From Macrosoma leucophasiata (Eukaryota; Arthropoda; Insecta; Lepidoptera; Hedylidae): a DNA stretch of 64,000 bases. The notes beneath the pieces are model-generated. The model was not told where the DNA came from. It did not search any database and saw nothing but the letters and a program-made list of their open reading frames with translations. The first letter of the stretch is position 1; each line of letters opens with the position of its first letter. A program made the position numbers and the translations under genes. Where the stretch lies: NCBI GenBank assembly GCA_036365455.1, contig JAWQUS010000011.1, forward strand, positions 3,244,001-3,308,000. Direction: 5' to 3'. This document shows positions 1 to 10,861 of the stretch, in pieces.

Positions 1-711
1 TCATGATCCTGTGATTTCGTGTATTCAGTAATTAGTATCTACTATTGTTAAGGGTTGAATAATGTGAATACCCTGGCTGAAAACGAATTCCATCTTTTAT
101 TTTGCCGTATGCATATCCGGAACAGTCATGCACGCTTAAATGTCTTTGCCTTTGGCGGCGTCGTGTGGCGGGTTGCTCACTTCCCTCTAAAATGGTCGAG
201 GAGGGCAATGGCTGTCACATGCGTCATACTCGTGAACGGGTGCTGTTGGTGGGGACTGGTCTGTTCTGGTTTGCAGGGGCTACATCACATTTAGTAGATA
301 GCAGTTTATTTGCATCTATGCTATGGACGTTGACATTATTTGATTTTTCACGATAATCTGTACTAGATTTAAGCTTTCATTTAAAAGAGCTCTTACTGAG
401 TTTGTTGGGTAGCGGAGTTCTTCTCAGTAGTGACTGCACTTGGAACTCTGCTAAGTGAATAATATTGATCTTGACGAATAAGTTTTTCTTTTTCTTCATT
501 TATTATCATTGAAGGAATTGAAAAATTTTATGATTATTATGTTTTAACCAAATAGTTTAAATTTTTAATTTACTATTAATATATGATTTTTCTTTACTAT
601 ATGTAATGGTTATTCGCTCTAGGTAGTTTATGATTTATTGACGTTTTGAAAGTATCTGTAAAGATCTATTCGAAATAAAAATATTTTCTATTTCTATTTC
701 TATTTCTATTT
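1..711 (+). mobile_element. LINE 3' end (same family as 22898-24596)
   Basis: This is the reverse complement, near-identical, of 22898-23603 and enters from the left window edge. It holds the 3' untranslated part of a non-LTR retrotransposon. It starts about 27 nt after where the reverse-transcriptase ORF stops in the other copy, and finishes in an ATTTCT-type simple tail near 667-711. Open frames of 79-84 codons at 55-356 recur in both copies but overlap each other in two frames and resemble nothing known, so they are not called as genes. Confidence 0.75.
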
Positions 712-715
712 ATTT

Positions 716-838
716 ATTTGTTGCGTATTGAAGGTGGCAACGAAGCATGCAGTTAAGGTGTGTAACAAGTTAGGTGATGACTGCAGCACTTGTCGAAAAT
801 GAAAAGCCGTACATTGCCACCTTTTTCTTTTTTTTGCA
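716..838 (-). repeat. decayed Rep-A fragment
   Basis: The stretch keeps 'aggtggcaacgaagcatgcagtt' in diverged form and 'ggtgatgactgcagc', the 3' half of Rep-A, then degrades. No 5' half is left. Confidence 0.45.
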
Positions 839-842
839 CGGG

Positions 843-1058
843 ATGTAAACCCTTTACCTAGTCACTTTTATCTAATGAAGGTTTTCAGTCCCCCTGTATA
901 GGCCTAAATAATATTTACATTTATTCTTTGTTTTGTTCATTAACATTTCTTTATGTAATTAAGGTGGCAAACAAGCACGCACCTCACATTGATTGCAGCC
1001 TAAAGACATCTACACAAAAACCTGTCGTCAAAATGCAGATGCGTTATCCCTGAGACCT
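843..1058. repeat. left arm of 216-bp inverted repeat
   Basis: The reverse complement of 1984-2199 with only a few differences. It combines about 115 bp of non-Rep-A sequence (starting 'aaaccctttacctagtcac') with a 3' Rep-A piece (955-1058). Because the breakpoints are shared, this is one duplicated composite segment rather than two independent insertions. Confidence 0.75.
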
Positions 1059-1141
1059 GAGGGGAATAGACGATGGGTAGTGTTAGCCTCCTTCTCTTAC
1101 TTGGTAATGTAAAACAAGAATGCATAATTTACATTCGATTT

Positions 1142-1422
1142 ACTGGTGGTAGAGCTCCAGTGACGGAGCTCGCAGGCGCAGGCACCACCGCATTACCTAA
1201 TATACTTGCCGCTAAATGGTAGTGTTCAGCACTATCTTGTTCCGGTCAGGTGGTAATGTACGGCCCTGTAATTTCCGGCACAGAGGCATAACACCTAATG
1301 CCTCAGGAGTGGCAGCGCATCTGCATTTTGACCTCTGGTCATTGTGTGAGTGTCTATAGGCTGCAGTCATCACTTCAATGTGAACTGCATCCTTGTTTGC
1401 CACTTTTATTACATAAAAAAAA
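1142..1422 (+). mobile_element. Rep-A, near full length
   Basis: Begins 'actggtggtagagctcc' and ends 'ttattacataaaaaaaa', with all internal blocks in order: accaccgcattacctaatat, ggtggtaatgtacggccctg, tgcattttgacctc, ataggctgcagtcatcac. The oriented A tail marks it as a retroposon. Layout resembles the 3' ends of lepidopteran CR1/Zenon-like LINEs (from memory, not searched). Confidence 0.8.
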
Positions 1423-1937
1423 CAGCGAATGCCCTAGCACAGTCTAAAAAAAACGAACTAGTTAATGTCCTAGTATGTCTTTATCTTCACGCCAAGTGCC
1501 TTACAGGATAGGCTTACCCTAGTGATTCAGAAATTCCTGGTAAAACAATTTGATTTTTCAACTTTTACTTTCGAACTTTATAAAAAAAATATATTGAAAA
1601 CAACAAAGAATTACACCAAAAGTAAAATTGAACAATAAGTATCCTCGACTCTGAATAAGCTTATACTGTAGATTATTTGCTATTGAATGTTATATTACAT
1701 AGGTTCAGCTTATTTCCTTTGACTATGGGAGCGTGTACAATTTTTGTTAGCTAAATCAACTGGTTTCGTACGGAACCGCAACAATCTATTGGGTTTATTG
1801 GCACAAAATTGTTAAATTATTCTGTGACTTTTTCCTTGTGATGGTTATAGTGTGATTCAAGAGTCGGCGTCATTTGAACATTATCTTAGATAGATAGATT
1901 TGTTAAATTCTATTTCGCAATAACACATGCAAGTGAA
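1423..1937. other. AT-rich stretch, nothing recognised
   Basis: No convincing frame or RNA is seen. A short 'cttcacgccaagtgcc' near 1480 resembles the extreme 3' end of the LINE at 60929-62078, and 'tttcgcaataacacatgcaagtgaa' near 1914 resembles the outer edge of Rep-E. Confidence 0.4.
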
Positions 1938-2095
1938 TACTGCTGGTAGAGTTCCAGTGCAAGAGCACAGATATATATCAACTTAGGTCTCAGGGATAAC
2001 GCATCTGCATTTGACGACAGGTTTTTGTGTAGATGTCTTTAGGCTGCAATCAATGTGAGGTGCGTGCTTGTTTGCCACCTTTATTACATAAAGAC
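1938..2095 (+). mobile_element. Rep-A with internal deletion
   Basis: The 5' end 'ctggtagagttccagtgcaa' is joined directly to the 3' third, with the accaccgc-to-ggcctcag middle missing. It ends 'ttattacataaa'. Its 3' portion is part of the inverted repeat shared with 843-1058. Confidence 0.65.
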
Positions 2096-2199
2096 ATGTT
2101 AATGAACAAAACAAAGAATAAATGTAAATATTATTTAGGCCTATAAAGGGCGACTGAAAACCTTCATTAGATAAAAGTGACTAGGTAAAGGGTTTAGGT
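1984..2199. repeat. right arm of 216-bp inverted repeat
   Basis: Partner of 843-1058 in opposite orientation, separated by about 925 bp that contains a full Rep-A. Confidence 0.75.
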
Positions 2200-2245
2200 C
2201 CCAACGAAATATATTTCTTACCCGTTTTACTTTGGGTGATTTATT

Positions 2246-2541
2246 TATTTTTTTATTTTTTTTATGTATTAAAAGTGGCAAACAAGCATGCAGTTCACAT
2301 TGATGTTAAGTTATGACTGCAGCCTATAGACACCCACACAATGACCAGAGTTCAAAATGCAGATGCGCTGCTACTCCTGAGACATTAGGTGATATGCCTC
2401 TGTGCCTGAAATTACAGGGCCGTACATTACCACCTGACCGGAACACGATAGTGCTGAACACTACCATTTAGCGGCAAGTATATTAGGTAATGCGGTGGTG
2501 CCTACGCCCGCGAGCTCCGTCACTGGAACTCTACCACCAGT
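2246..2541 (-). mobile_element. Rep-A, full length
   Basis: On the + strand it runs from a T-rich run and 'atgtattaaaagtggcaaac' to 'ctctaccaccagt'. It belongs to the subtype with 'caatgaccagag' and 'gaactctaccacc', shared with 17642-17943 and 60009-60322. Confidence 0.8.
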
Positions 2542-2567
2542 AAGTAAGTATATCTACATATCTATTT

Positions 2568-2826
2568 AAATAAAAATCTATTGCTGTTCGTTAGTCTCGC
2601 TAAAACTCGAGAACGGCTGGACCGATTTGGCTAATTTTGATTTTGAATGATTTTTGAAAGTCCAGGAAGGGTTATATAAGAAAAAATATGAAGAAATTGG
2701 AGGTAAATAGTAAAAACCACCATTTCATTTTCCCATACAAATAGTCCGTATCTATCAAACCTTTGACACATTTTTTCATTATGAGGCAATACGGAGTTTG
2801 ACGGGTCATTTAGTATTTTTATAAAA
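2568..2826 (+). mobile_element. RTE-like LINE 3' tail (Rep-C1)
   Basis: The 3' tail runs from 'ctgttcgttagtctcgctaa' to 'gtttgacgggtcatttagt'. Copies of the same block are at 3856-4155, 34962-35212 and 63192-63318. The family is recognised by 'ggctggaccgattt', 'cccatacaaatagtccgta' and the 'ggtcagctagt' end. No coding part remains. Confidence 0.65.
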
Positions 2827-3326
2827 ACCTTTTCAATTTCTATCACTATTAAAATCAGTTTTTTTTATCCTATTATATCGTAAGGTAATCTCACCGAATG
2901 AGAAACAAAGTACCTTTAAAATATATTGCCTACTTTCTCTTAGCAACGGGTATCGATATTGTTTTCGTTCCAAGGACCGTTATTGTGTAGCGACAAAACT
3001 AAATTAGCACAGGACGGAGAAACAAGATTAATTTCGGAGCGAAACTTATGTCTAGAAGTGTTCATGGGTTTCAGTAAAACTATTTTTCGATACAGCCAAT
3101 ATTAAACTTATGTTGTTATTAAAATAAACTCGACGATTTGCGCTAAATACTAACGAATAATCGTAACATTATATCTCCATTTCCCGATGGAATGGGGACT
3201 AACATGTATGCATTCAAGCATTCATGTAAAACACCCACGATTCGCCAGATACCTTTTTTGTCTCATGTAATATGATGGCGCAATTATTGATTAATATTTT
3301 CAATACGTATATATATTATACAAATA
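2827..3326. other. unrecognised AT-rich sequence
   Basis: No gene, RNA or repeat shared with the rest of the window was identified. Confidence 0.4.
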
Positions 3327-3685
3327 CGCGCATGACTCCGCGGCTGATGAAGATCGGAAGTTATCTACTCGGCTAAGCGATACGGGCGCGGTCGGGTGTG
3401 TGATGGGTGCGCTAGTGGCAAATTAAAATGCGCGTTTCCGTGCTATGGAAAGCACGTTAAGCCTATTTGTTATCGTTTGCTATCGATAGACAGCGGTCGT
3501 TAAACCTTGTCGGAGGCCTTTCTGTCGGAGGTTCAAAAACATCCGACAGCGGGTTGGCCACTAACCCTTATCTCCACCAACCCGCAGTGGAGCAGCGTGG
3601 TGGAGTAAGCTCCAGGTCTCCTTCCAAGAAGGGAGAGACTCCGCCCAGCAGTGGGACGTATCAAGGGTTGCTATTATTATTATAT
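3327..3685 (+). mobile_element. Rep-B, 5S rRNA-like SINE, diverged copy
   Basis: The head at 3375-3425 has 'cggctaagcgatacgggcgc' followed by 'ggtcggg' and 'gatgggtgcgctagtgg', which parallels the 3' half of 5S rRNA. The body 'cttgtcggaggcctt...catccgacagcgggttgg' and the tail 'gcccagcagtgggacgtat' with (att)n match the copies at 36333, 44757 and 48129. Confidence 0.65.
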
Positions 3686-3855
3686 CTCCAATACTAAACA
3701 CCAAGGTTGACACAGGAAAATTGCCCAAAAATTTAAAAATCGCTTACCCATTATATCAGTGTTTTTCAACTTGTGGGTCACAACGCTCAGGAGAATGTGA
3801 GTGAGGTGACCCAAAATTAGCTGTTTTTCAAATATTTGGCCTTTTAACCTTAACT
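3686..3855. other. short unrecognised spacer
   Basis: Contains 'ttttcaacttgtgggtcacaacg'-type sequence but nothing that repeats elsewhere in the window. Confidence 0.3.
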
Positions 3856-4155
3856 ATATATATAAAAATCAATTGCTGTTCGTTAGTCTCGCTAAAACTC
3901 GAGAACGGCTGGATCGATTTGACAAATTTTGGTTTTGAATGATTTTTAGAAGTCCAGGAAAGGTTTAAAAGTTCTTACCTTTTAAACCTTTCCTGGAATT
4001 ATTAAACCTATTTAACCTTTCCTAAATATGAAGAAAAAGAAAGGAAATAGTAAAAACCACAATTTTATTTTGCCATACAAATAGTCCGTATAACTCTAAC
4101 CTTTGACACATTATTTCATTCTGAGGCAATTCGAAGTTTGCCGGGTCAGCTAGTT
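3856..4155 (+). mobile_element. RTE-like LINE 3' tail (Rep-C1) with internal foldback
   Basis: Same block as 2568-2826, ending 'ttgccgggtcagctagtt'. A local inverted duplication at 3955-4025 ('tccaggaaaggtttaaaagt' against 'accttttaaacctttcctgg') makes a hairpin absent from sister copies. Confidence 0.65.
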
Positions 4156-4875
4156 AAAATACATGAACGGACTATGAGCACTGATTAACGTAGGCAGGAA
4201 CTTAAACAACGTGGATGGACTCCTGGTCTCCTTTCTAACATACGAGAATTTTATTAAAATAGTTTAAACACATTTTACTTAGTAGTAGTATATTACCACA
4301 ACTAATCCTACAACCCATCTTAAAAATAGATTTTAATTAAAAACTTATAGAATCTATATTCTCTAGCTACACAATGTCAGGGTAACTGCAGGAACCCTTT
4401 ACAGCACAGATTTTCCGGAACGTAGTACAAACATAAACACCTCAACCGGACCGTCAGGACCGTCTTGATGTCTCGCAACAATTGTTGCTTCGTACACCTC
4501 AGTCCCCTGCTCTGTGGGGGGGCTTAATAGGCAATTTGTATTGTAAAGCAACGATTTAACTCTGTTGCACGCCGAGCTACGCTTTAACGGGTTTAATGGG
4601 TTTAATTAATGTTTCCTCATTTCCTTGTTAAGTGAGAGGTTTCAATGGATTAGTTTAAATATTTTTCGCGTTATCTAAGAAGATTAACGCCTTGATTTTC
4701 CCAAAAGTTTTGATGTTTACATGTGTGCCGTTTGCCGTGTGACGTTGTTCACACACGACACATACATAAGACACGAAATACACATCTGTAAGCCAAACAT
4801 TACTCTTAAAATCTTCACAATAAAAAAAAATACATAAAAATGACTAAAAATGAGAACGCAAAACTTTCATGCCCA
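4156..4875. other. unrecognised sequence
   Basis: No coherent frame. 'gggtttaatgggtttaatta' near 4590 is a short direct repeat. Confidence 0.35.
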
Positions 4876-5158
4876 TAAAAAAAAACGAAAGGCAAACAAG
4901 CACGCAGTTCACATTGTTGTAAAGTGAGGCCTGCAGCCTATAGACACTTACACCAAGACCGAGGTCAAAATGCATATGCGTTACCACTCCTGAGGCCTAA
5001 GGTGTAATGCTGCAGTAAGTGCCGGCAATTACAGGGCCGTACATTACCACCTGACCGGATCACGATAATGCTGAACACTACCATTTAGCGGCAACCATAT
5101 TAGGTAATGCGGTGGTACCTACGCCCGCGAGCTCGATCACTGGAGCACTACCACCAGT
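4876..5158 (-). mobile_element. Rep-A, full length, diverged
   Basis: Runs on the + strand from 'aaaggcaaacaagcacgcag' to 'gcactaccaccagt'. The T-run is replaced by A-rich sequence, so the tail is rearranged. Confidence 0.7.
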
Positions 5159-5159
5159 T

Positions 5160-5590
5160 AAAAAGTATATTTAAAGACTCCATTCATTTTCTACATTAAA
5201 GCCTACAAAGGAAATGATAGACCAATTTCGTAAACCTGCATCCATTGAAGCCTACCTCAACGCAGTGGCTTTGTAGGCATATTATCATAACTTGCATATG
5301 CATAGAACTAACACCTCGTGAAATAGATAATTGGTGGTACACATTACGACGGAATGGTTTGCTGACGTGTTACAATGTACTGCAGTACCAACAACGTTCG
5401 CGCAGGAAATAAGCCCGTATAATATATGTAATAGAGACTGTTATGGAATGTGATGGTTTTGGTAAGAGCCTTTTTGTTGTGAATATACTTTTGAATATTC
5501 TAGGACTAGATAAAGTACATTATTTAATAGGATTTTGTTTAAAGGATAAGTATTATGCGTTACTAAAGTTTAACTTATATCTGTTGGTAG
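5160..5590. other. unrecognised sequence
   Basis: A frame of 68 codons from 5443 has no recognisable features and runs into the Rep-A insertion, so it is not called. Confidence 0.35.
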
Positions 5591-5915
5591 TTTTTTTTTA
5601 TGTCATAAAAGTGACAACCAAGCATGCAGTTCACATTGATGTTAAGTGATGACTGCAGCGGAGATGACTGTGTTGGTGTCTATATGACACCGACACATTA
5701 ACCAGAGGTCAAAAAAAAAATTAAAAAAAAATGCAGATGCCCTGCCACTCCTGAGGCATTAGGTGTTATACCTCTGTGCCGAAAATTACAGAGCCGTACA
5801 TTACCACCTGACCGGAACACGATAGTGCTAAACACTACCATTTAGCGGCAAGTATATTAGATAATGCGGTGGTGCCTACGCCCGCGAGCTCCATCACTGG
5901 AGCTCTACCACCAGT
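5591..5915 (-). mobile_element. Rep-A, full length with internal A-run
   Basis: Standard ends 'ttttatgtcataaaagtgac' and 'gctctaccaccagt'. An extra A-rich run sits at about 5712-5731 inside the body. Confidence 0.75.
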
Positions 5916-6110
5916 AGTGTTCCAGTGTTGGGTGGATTAGGTAATGCGGTAGTAAGCCTGGAGGGTCCATCTATCGCCAAATGGTAGTTAGTGTGTCGCA
6001 CTACCATGTTCCAGTCGGATGAGGCAAAACAACGTCAGGTCTCAGAGGTAGCAATGTGCATTTCGACCTGCTGCAATATTGACTTACCATCCATATGAAC
6101 TATATGCTTT
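5916..6110 (+). repeat. decayed Rep-A copy, opposite strand
   Basis: Blocks 'ggattaggtaatgcggtagt', 'caaatggtag', 'gttccagtc', 'ggtctcagaggtagcaatg' and 'catttcgacct' follow Rep-A order at low identity. It is directly head-to-head with the younger copy at 5591-5915. Confidence 0.5.
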
Positions 6111-7063
6111 TCGGAACCAAAACTGAAATTGCATAGGGCAGACGTAAATACAATATTTAATGTATTTTCTTTCTTTCATTTGGACATTATCTTTACGGGA
6201 TAGGCAGAAAGTGAATTTGTTTGCGGTTACCTTCCATTCAGTAGAAGTGAATATGTCCATGCATACACTAGTGGTTTGGTTTTTAGTAATCCCTTCAAGC
6301 ACGTTAAAAAATTTTGAAAGTGTCACCTGTAAATGAGGAGCAAAAAAAGTTGGTTTTCAATAACGGTTTTAATTGGATTTGTAATATAATATCGAGGTGA
6401 TTAAGTAACGGATTTTAACGAAACACATTGACAAATCATAATCAAGATCGGACGTATTTGCCAATCGAATGATTTGTAGATATTAACTAATTTACACTTG
6501 CTATTACATCACTAGCACATTTAAAGCTCCATTATTATCTAGATTATACTCTCTGAACTCTCATAATAATTATCAATTAACACGTTACATCGTTATTTCT
6601 CCGCAAAATTACACAATAACCAAAATACATTCATTAAGGGAAATATCAAATAGTTCTATGCTTACTTTTAATAACGAAATAACGATAACCATATCATATT
6701 AGCATAATAACGTTCCCACATTAACCAAGTTCATGGTCACCCCACACAACAGCTGTCCGGCCTACGCATAACAATATCTCGGTTCATAACAGTTATGGCT
6801 AAGCGTCATGGCGACGAAAAAGAACGCTGAAAGGACTGTTTTCGTTTTGTGTTCAACTAGTTTACATTTTACATCAAGCTGTTTTTAAAAAACCAACTTC
6901 GCGGTAATCTGTTAGGTTAGGTTATGTTTTTAAAAAATATGCGGTTGTTAATTTTTTAGGTTGTATCAACACTTTCTGCTTGCACATGCTTACTTCCAAA
7001 ACGCATGGCTTTAATGGAGCAGTAGGTATGGTAGTGCACCGGGGTACGCCTGGAACTTAACCT
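6111..7063. other. unrecognised AT-rich sequence
   Basis: No gene is supported. 'aaaaaaccaacttcgcggta' near 6890 resembles the 'accgacttcaaaa' motif of the foldback in intron 4 of the protease gene. Confidence 0.35.
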
Positions 7064-7069
7064 CGTGGC

Positions 7070-7197
7070 TTTTTTTATGGGTGACAATCAAGCATGCAAT
7101 TCACATTGATGTTAAATGATCAAACCCACAACAAGACCGGAGATCAAAATACAAATACGGTGCCACTCCTGAGACCTGAGTTATTATCTCTGAGATA
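7070..7197 (-). mobile_element. Rep-A 3' fragment
   Basis: Runs from 'tttttttatgggtgacaatc' to about 'gagttattatctctgag', with the 5' half missing. Confidence 0.6.
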
Positions 7198-7491
7198 GTT
7201 AAGTAGCAATGCTACCGCTGACTAATTCCACCACGACTAGATCTATTAGTCAAATTTCATCTTGTTTGGACACGAGCTGGCAATACTGAGTCCGCTAGCG
7301 TGACTAATTCGTCGACAACGAGGGGCAAATTGGTTGGTCACAGTCAATAATTGACAACACGTGAACCACGCGTCGTATATAACATCCTATACCTTTAACT
7401 TCCAAGTTGATAAATTCACATTTAAGTAACATAACATGAAGCTTACAGTTCAATGCCATACTGCTAGTTGAGTTGCAGTTTAGTCGGCGTT

Positions 7492-7543
7492 GAGTCGGTA
7501 TAATGTACCGCTCATCATGTCGGTATAATGTACCGCTCATCAT
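7492..7543. repeat. 25-bp tandem duplication
   Basis: The unit 'gtcggtataatgtaccgctc' plus 'atcat' occurs twice in immediate succession. Confidence 0.8.
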
Positions 7544-7593
7544 CTAAATACATGCTGGACTAAAACCCATCATGGGGGATATGTCAAAATTGC

Positions 7594-8110
7594 TACGCTT
7601 GGCGTACGGATAGGCAATCGCAGTGGCGATAATTTTTTTTTATGTAATATAAGTGGCAAACAAGCGTGCAGTTCACATTGATGTTAAGTGATGACTGCAG
7701 CCTATAGACACCCACACAATGACCAGAGGTCAAAATACTAATGCGCTGCCACTCCTGAGGCAATGCTAATGCGCTGCCACTCCTGAGGCATTAGGTGTTA
7801 TGCACCTGTGCCGGAAATTACGGAGCCGTACATTAGCCGTACATTACCACCTGACCGAAACACGATAGTGCTGAACACCACCATTAAGCGGCAAGTATAT
7901 TAGGTAATGCGGTGGTGCCTCCGCCCGCGAGCTCCGTCACTGGAGCTCTACCACCAGTAAAATCTAAAAATATATATATTTTATCGTAGGCTGTTCATCT
8001 TGCATTATTGTACTTACTACCGCCCGATTTGAATAGTTTGACTGCCATTGTTCGATTGACTGACTGTACTAATCGAAATTCTACCACTAGAAGAGAATTC
8101 CTCCGGTGAA
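7594..8110 (+). mobile_element. Rep-I element split by Rep-A
   Basis: The parts 7594-7632 ('gctacgcttggcgtacgg', 'caatcgcagtggcgata') and 8005-8110 ('ctgccattgttcgattgact', 'gaattcctccggtg') match in order the reverse complement of 28404-28597. In that copy they lie without a Rep-A between them, so Rep-A at 7633-7958 inserted into an older element. Confidence 0.6.
7633..7958 (-). mobile_element. Rep-A, full length with small tandem duplications
   Basis: Standard ends. 'aatgcgctgccactcctgag' is present twice in tandem, and 'gccgtacatta' is also doubled, so the copy is longer than its relatives. Confidence 0.8.
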
Positions 8111-8207
8111 ATCGGCATGCTCTGACGCTTTAATATATAAATTATACAGCTAGCTGTACATTTAGGCCGACATTCAACACCTGATTGTTGAAATTGACAT
8201 TGGGCGC

Positions 8208-8416
8208 GTTCCATTTATCGACCACAACGACCGTAACGCCCTTCGTATTGTTCCACCTAAGGCCCATTGTCGTCGCGAGCGGTCGTTTGACGTCATAAAT
8301 AACGTCACCGTTCGCGACCGCATCGCGTCCACTCCGATCCACCAATATTTTGTGCGTTCACCAAAACGGCAATATCAGCGGTCTTCGTCGCGGTCGTTGC
8401 GGTCGATTAATGGAAC
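8208..8416. mobile_element. Rep-J MITE with 27-bp TIRs
   Basis: Left end 'gttccatttatcgaccacaa' is the near-exact inverse of the right end 'ttgcggtcgattaatggaac'. The interior is GC-richer than its surroundings and has no transposase. A half copy of the right end is at 31343-31462. Confidence 0.65.
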
Positions 8417-8693
8417 AAAGCTAGGAAGTGCGCGCGATGACTTTAAGTCACCTGTGACGTTGATTTTTTACCGAAAAAAGATCATTTTGACACGTAATTT
8501 GTAGAGAATTTGGCGTGTTTGATCTCTTGTTGTATCCATTCGTCCACTGAATTCCTTGCACTGGCAACATTTTGACTATTAGCAGAATTTTGACTATGGA
8601 AGGTTTATAGAACGTTTGATAGGCTTATAGAGCATTTTAACTAATGACTGCTATAAACCTTCTATAAGCGTTTTTTTATGAATAAGACCGTTA

Positions 8694-8886
8694 AGCTATC
8701 TTCTTAATATATATAAATCTCGTGTCACAATGTTTGTCCTCAATGGACTCCTAAACCACTTAACCGATTATAATAAAATTCGCACACCATGTGCAGTTCG
8801 ATCCAACTTGAGAGATAGGATAGCTTACATTACGCTATGACTAATAGGAGCAGAGCAGCGCGGGCGAAGCCGGGGCGGGCCGCTAG
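8694..8886 (+). mobile_element. RTE-like LINE 3' tail (Rep-C2)
   Basis: Recognised by 'tctcgtgtcacaatgtttgt', 'cctaaaccacttaaccgatt' and the 3' end 'ggcgggccgctagtata'. The reverse complement is at 47013-47215. Confidence 0.7.
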
Positions 8887-9244
8887 TATAGCTATATATT
8901 ATCATGCCTATCGAACACTCCTTATTTAAACTTCCCCCTGTAACGTAAACGTATTCGTAACGTAACCAAAGGCATTGGAATAGACCATTAGTGCGGCTGC
9001 CAAAACCACATATGATAGGAAGCCAATGTAGAACACCACTGTAAGCTTTCAATTTCACTTTACTTTGATTTATATACAAAGGAGAATTTATTGGAAAATA
9101 GTAACAGATTGCTTAACTATTTTAGGCATGCAAATGGAAAACACTGGGTGAATCATGGGACATATGTTGATGTTACAATTCAGAATGATTTTGTATAAAA
9201 TATAATTTTTAAAATTATGCTGTTTTCAAAATTGAACGCATTTT
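8887..9244. other. unrecognised sequence
   Basis: Nothing shared with other parts of the window, and no supported gene. Confidence 0.35.
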
Positions 9245-9530
9245 TAATGCATAGAATGTGGCAAACAAGCATGCAGTTCACATTGATGTTAAGTGATGAC
9301 TGCAGCCTATAGAAACACACTTACACAAAGACCAGAGGCCAAAATGCAAATGCGATGCCACCCCTGAGACCTATAAGAAAAAGTCTGCAACCGTCTTCAC
9401 CCCTTGAAAATAAACCACATGAAATCAAACAAGCCTGCACAGCATTGATCACCTGCAGTTCACATTGATGTTAACTGATGACTACAGCCTATACACACCC
9501 ACACAAAGACCAGGGGTCAAAATTCATTGC
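9245..9530 (-). mobile_element. two Rep-A 3' fragments in tandem
   Basis: The fragments 9245-9372 and 9447-9530 each carry 'ttcacattgatgtta' through 'cacacaaagaccag', in the same orientation, separated by about 75 bp of unrelated sequence. Neither has the 5' half. Confidence 0.6.
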
Positions 9531-9699
9531 CACGGCCATACTGACATACGGGGTCATGCAAATGGTTCAACGATGGCTTGTAGCTCCGTAGCTCCGTAGC
9601 ACATATACTGTAGCAACGTAGCTTAAGAGCTACGGAACAATGTAATGCAGTATGAAATCATCACTACGTATTATAAATAAAGTAAAGGTATTTTCTCTA

Positions 9700-9915
9700 T
9701 CTGTATGCATGCGCTAATCTCGGAAAGTTGTACACGGATTTTGTTCCTGTTTGAAATGTTGGAAAGACTGTTTCCTGAGGAAGATTTTTATCTATAATTT
9801 GTCAATATTGTACTTATATTTACCGAGATATCACGGTTTTGTCAAAGAAGTCGGGCGCGTCCCCACAATATAATAAATGCTACATGTGCAAAGCCGGGCC
9901 GGGTTGCTAATAAGA
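9700..9915 (+). mobile_element. RTE-like LINE 3' tail (Rep-C)
   Basis: Recognised only by the end 'gtgcaaagccgggccgggtt' followed by 'gctaataa'. The upstream part is diverged. Confidence 0.45.
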
Positions 9916-10044
9916 AACTTTTTACACATTCATTAACACTAAATTAACAAACCAAAATTAATCAATAGTAGACGTCGTGCGTCTGTTTGTCTGTCCACCT
10001 GTCACAGCTATAAATTTTCTAATCAATTCAATTAATTGTACTAT

Positions 10045-10205
10045 TTATTTTTCACAGTAACACATGCGAGTGAACTTTAGAAATTAAAGAAAAAATGGAA
10101 AGAATATTTGACTTCGGGCAGGATAACCAGTCCAGCTGTACTGGTTATCCTGAGGTCGCAGGTTGGATTCCTGCCCGAATTAAAATTTTTCTTGCCGTTT
10201 ATTCT
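10045..10205 (+). mobile_element. Rep-E (tRNA-like SINE), internally inverted
   Basis: The outer flank 'aacacatgcgagtgaa' and 'aaaaaatggaaagaat' is followed by a tRNA-like core at 10111-10180. The first half of the core is in inverted orientation ('ggataaccagtccagc') and the second half is direct ('actggttatcctgaggtcgc', then a B-box-like 'ggttggattcc'). This gives a short hairpin instead of a cloverleaf. Confidence 0.6.
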
Positions 10206-10533
10206 TTTATCTCTACAATTCAATGAACTGATCGCACAAACAAACTGAATTGTTTAAAACGATAGCCAATATCTATCAATCGGACTATTAATGAACGTTA
10301 AAAGCAACTTCGATGTGATTAAGCGAATTAATCAGAACTATTCGAGTAATTTGCTTAATTAGAGATCACATTAAATTTATAGGCCATTTTACCACAAACT
10401 GGTATTCAGTGATTTTCAGATTACCGCCACTTTACACGACTTCAAAAGGTTTATCGTAAACCATTTACTATCGACTGTTTTATTTACATATTCACTCATT
10501 AGGCCATGTCATTGCACGATAGATCAATATTTT
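10206..10533. other. unrecognised AT-rich sequence
   Basis: No gene, RNA or shared repeat identified. Confidence 0.35.
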
Positions 10534-10782
10534 TCATTGTATTTTATGGAAGTGGCTAACAAGCATGCAATTCACATTGATGTTAAGTGATGACTGCAGC
10601 CTATAGACACCCACACAAAGACCGAGGTCAAAATGTTATGCCTCTGTGCCGGAAATTACAGGGCCGTACATTACCACCTGACCGGAACACGATAGTGCTG
10701 AACACTACCATTTAGCTATATTAGGTAATGGTAATGCGGTGGAGCCTACGCCCGCGGGCTCCGTCACTGGAGGTCCACCAGT
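10534..10782 (-). mobile_element. Rep-A with internal deletions
   Basis: Standard ends. About 30 bp around 'cagatgcgctgccactcctg' is lost, and 'ggtaat' is duplicated near 10726. Confidence 0.75.
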
Positions 10783-10861
10783 AAGAAAGTTGTTGACGGT
10801 GATGATGAAAATCACAATCACTGTAGTTGTGTTTTCTGAATTCATGTTTTTATTTGCAACA

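Noticed and set aside
55..356. Two overlapping 79-84 codon frames, repeated at 23256-23548
   Set aside because: They lie in the 3' UTR of a LINE present twice. Both copies keep them because the DNA is near-identical, not because of coding constraint that can be seen here.
3180..3690. 5S rRNA gene
   Set aside because: Only the 3'-half-like promoter region is present and it is diverged. The rest is SINE body.
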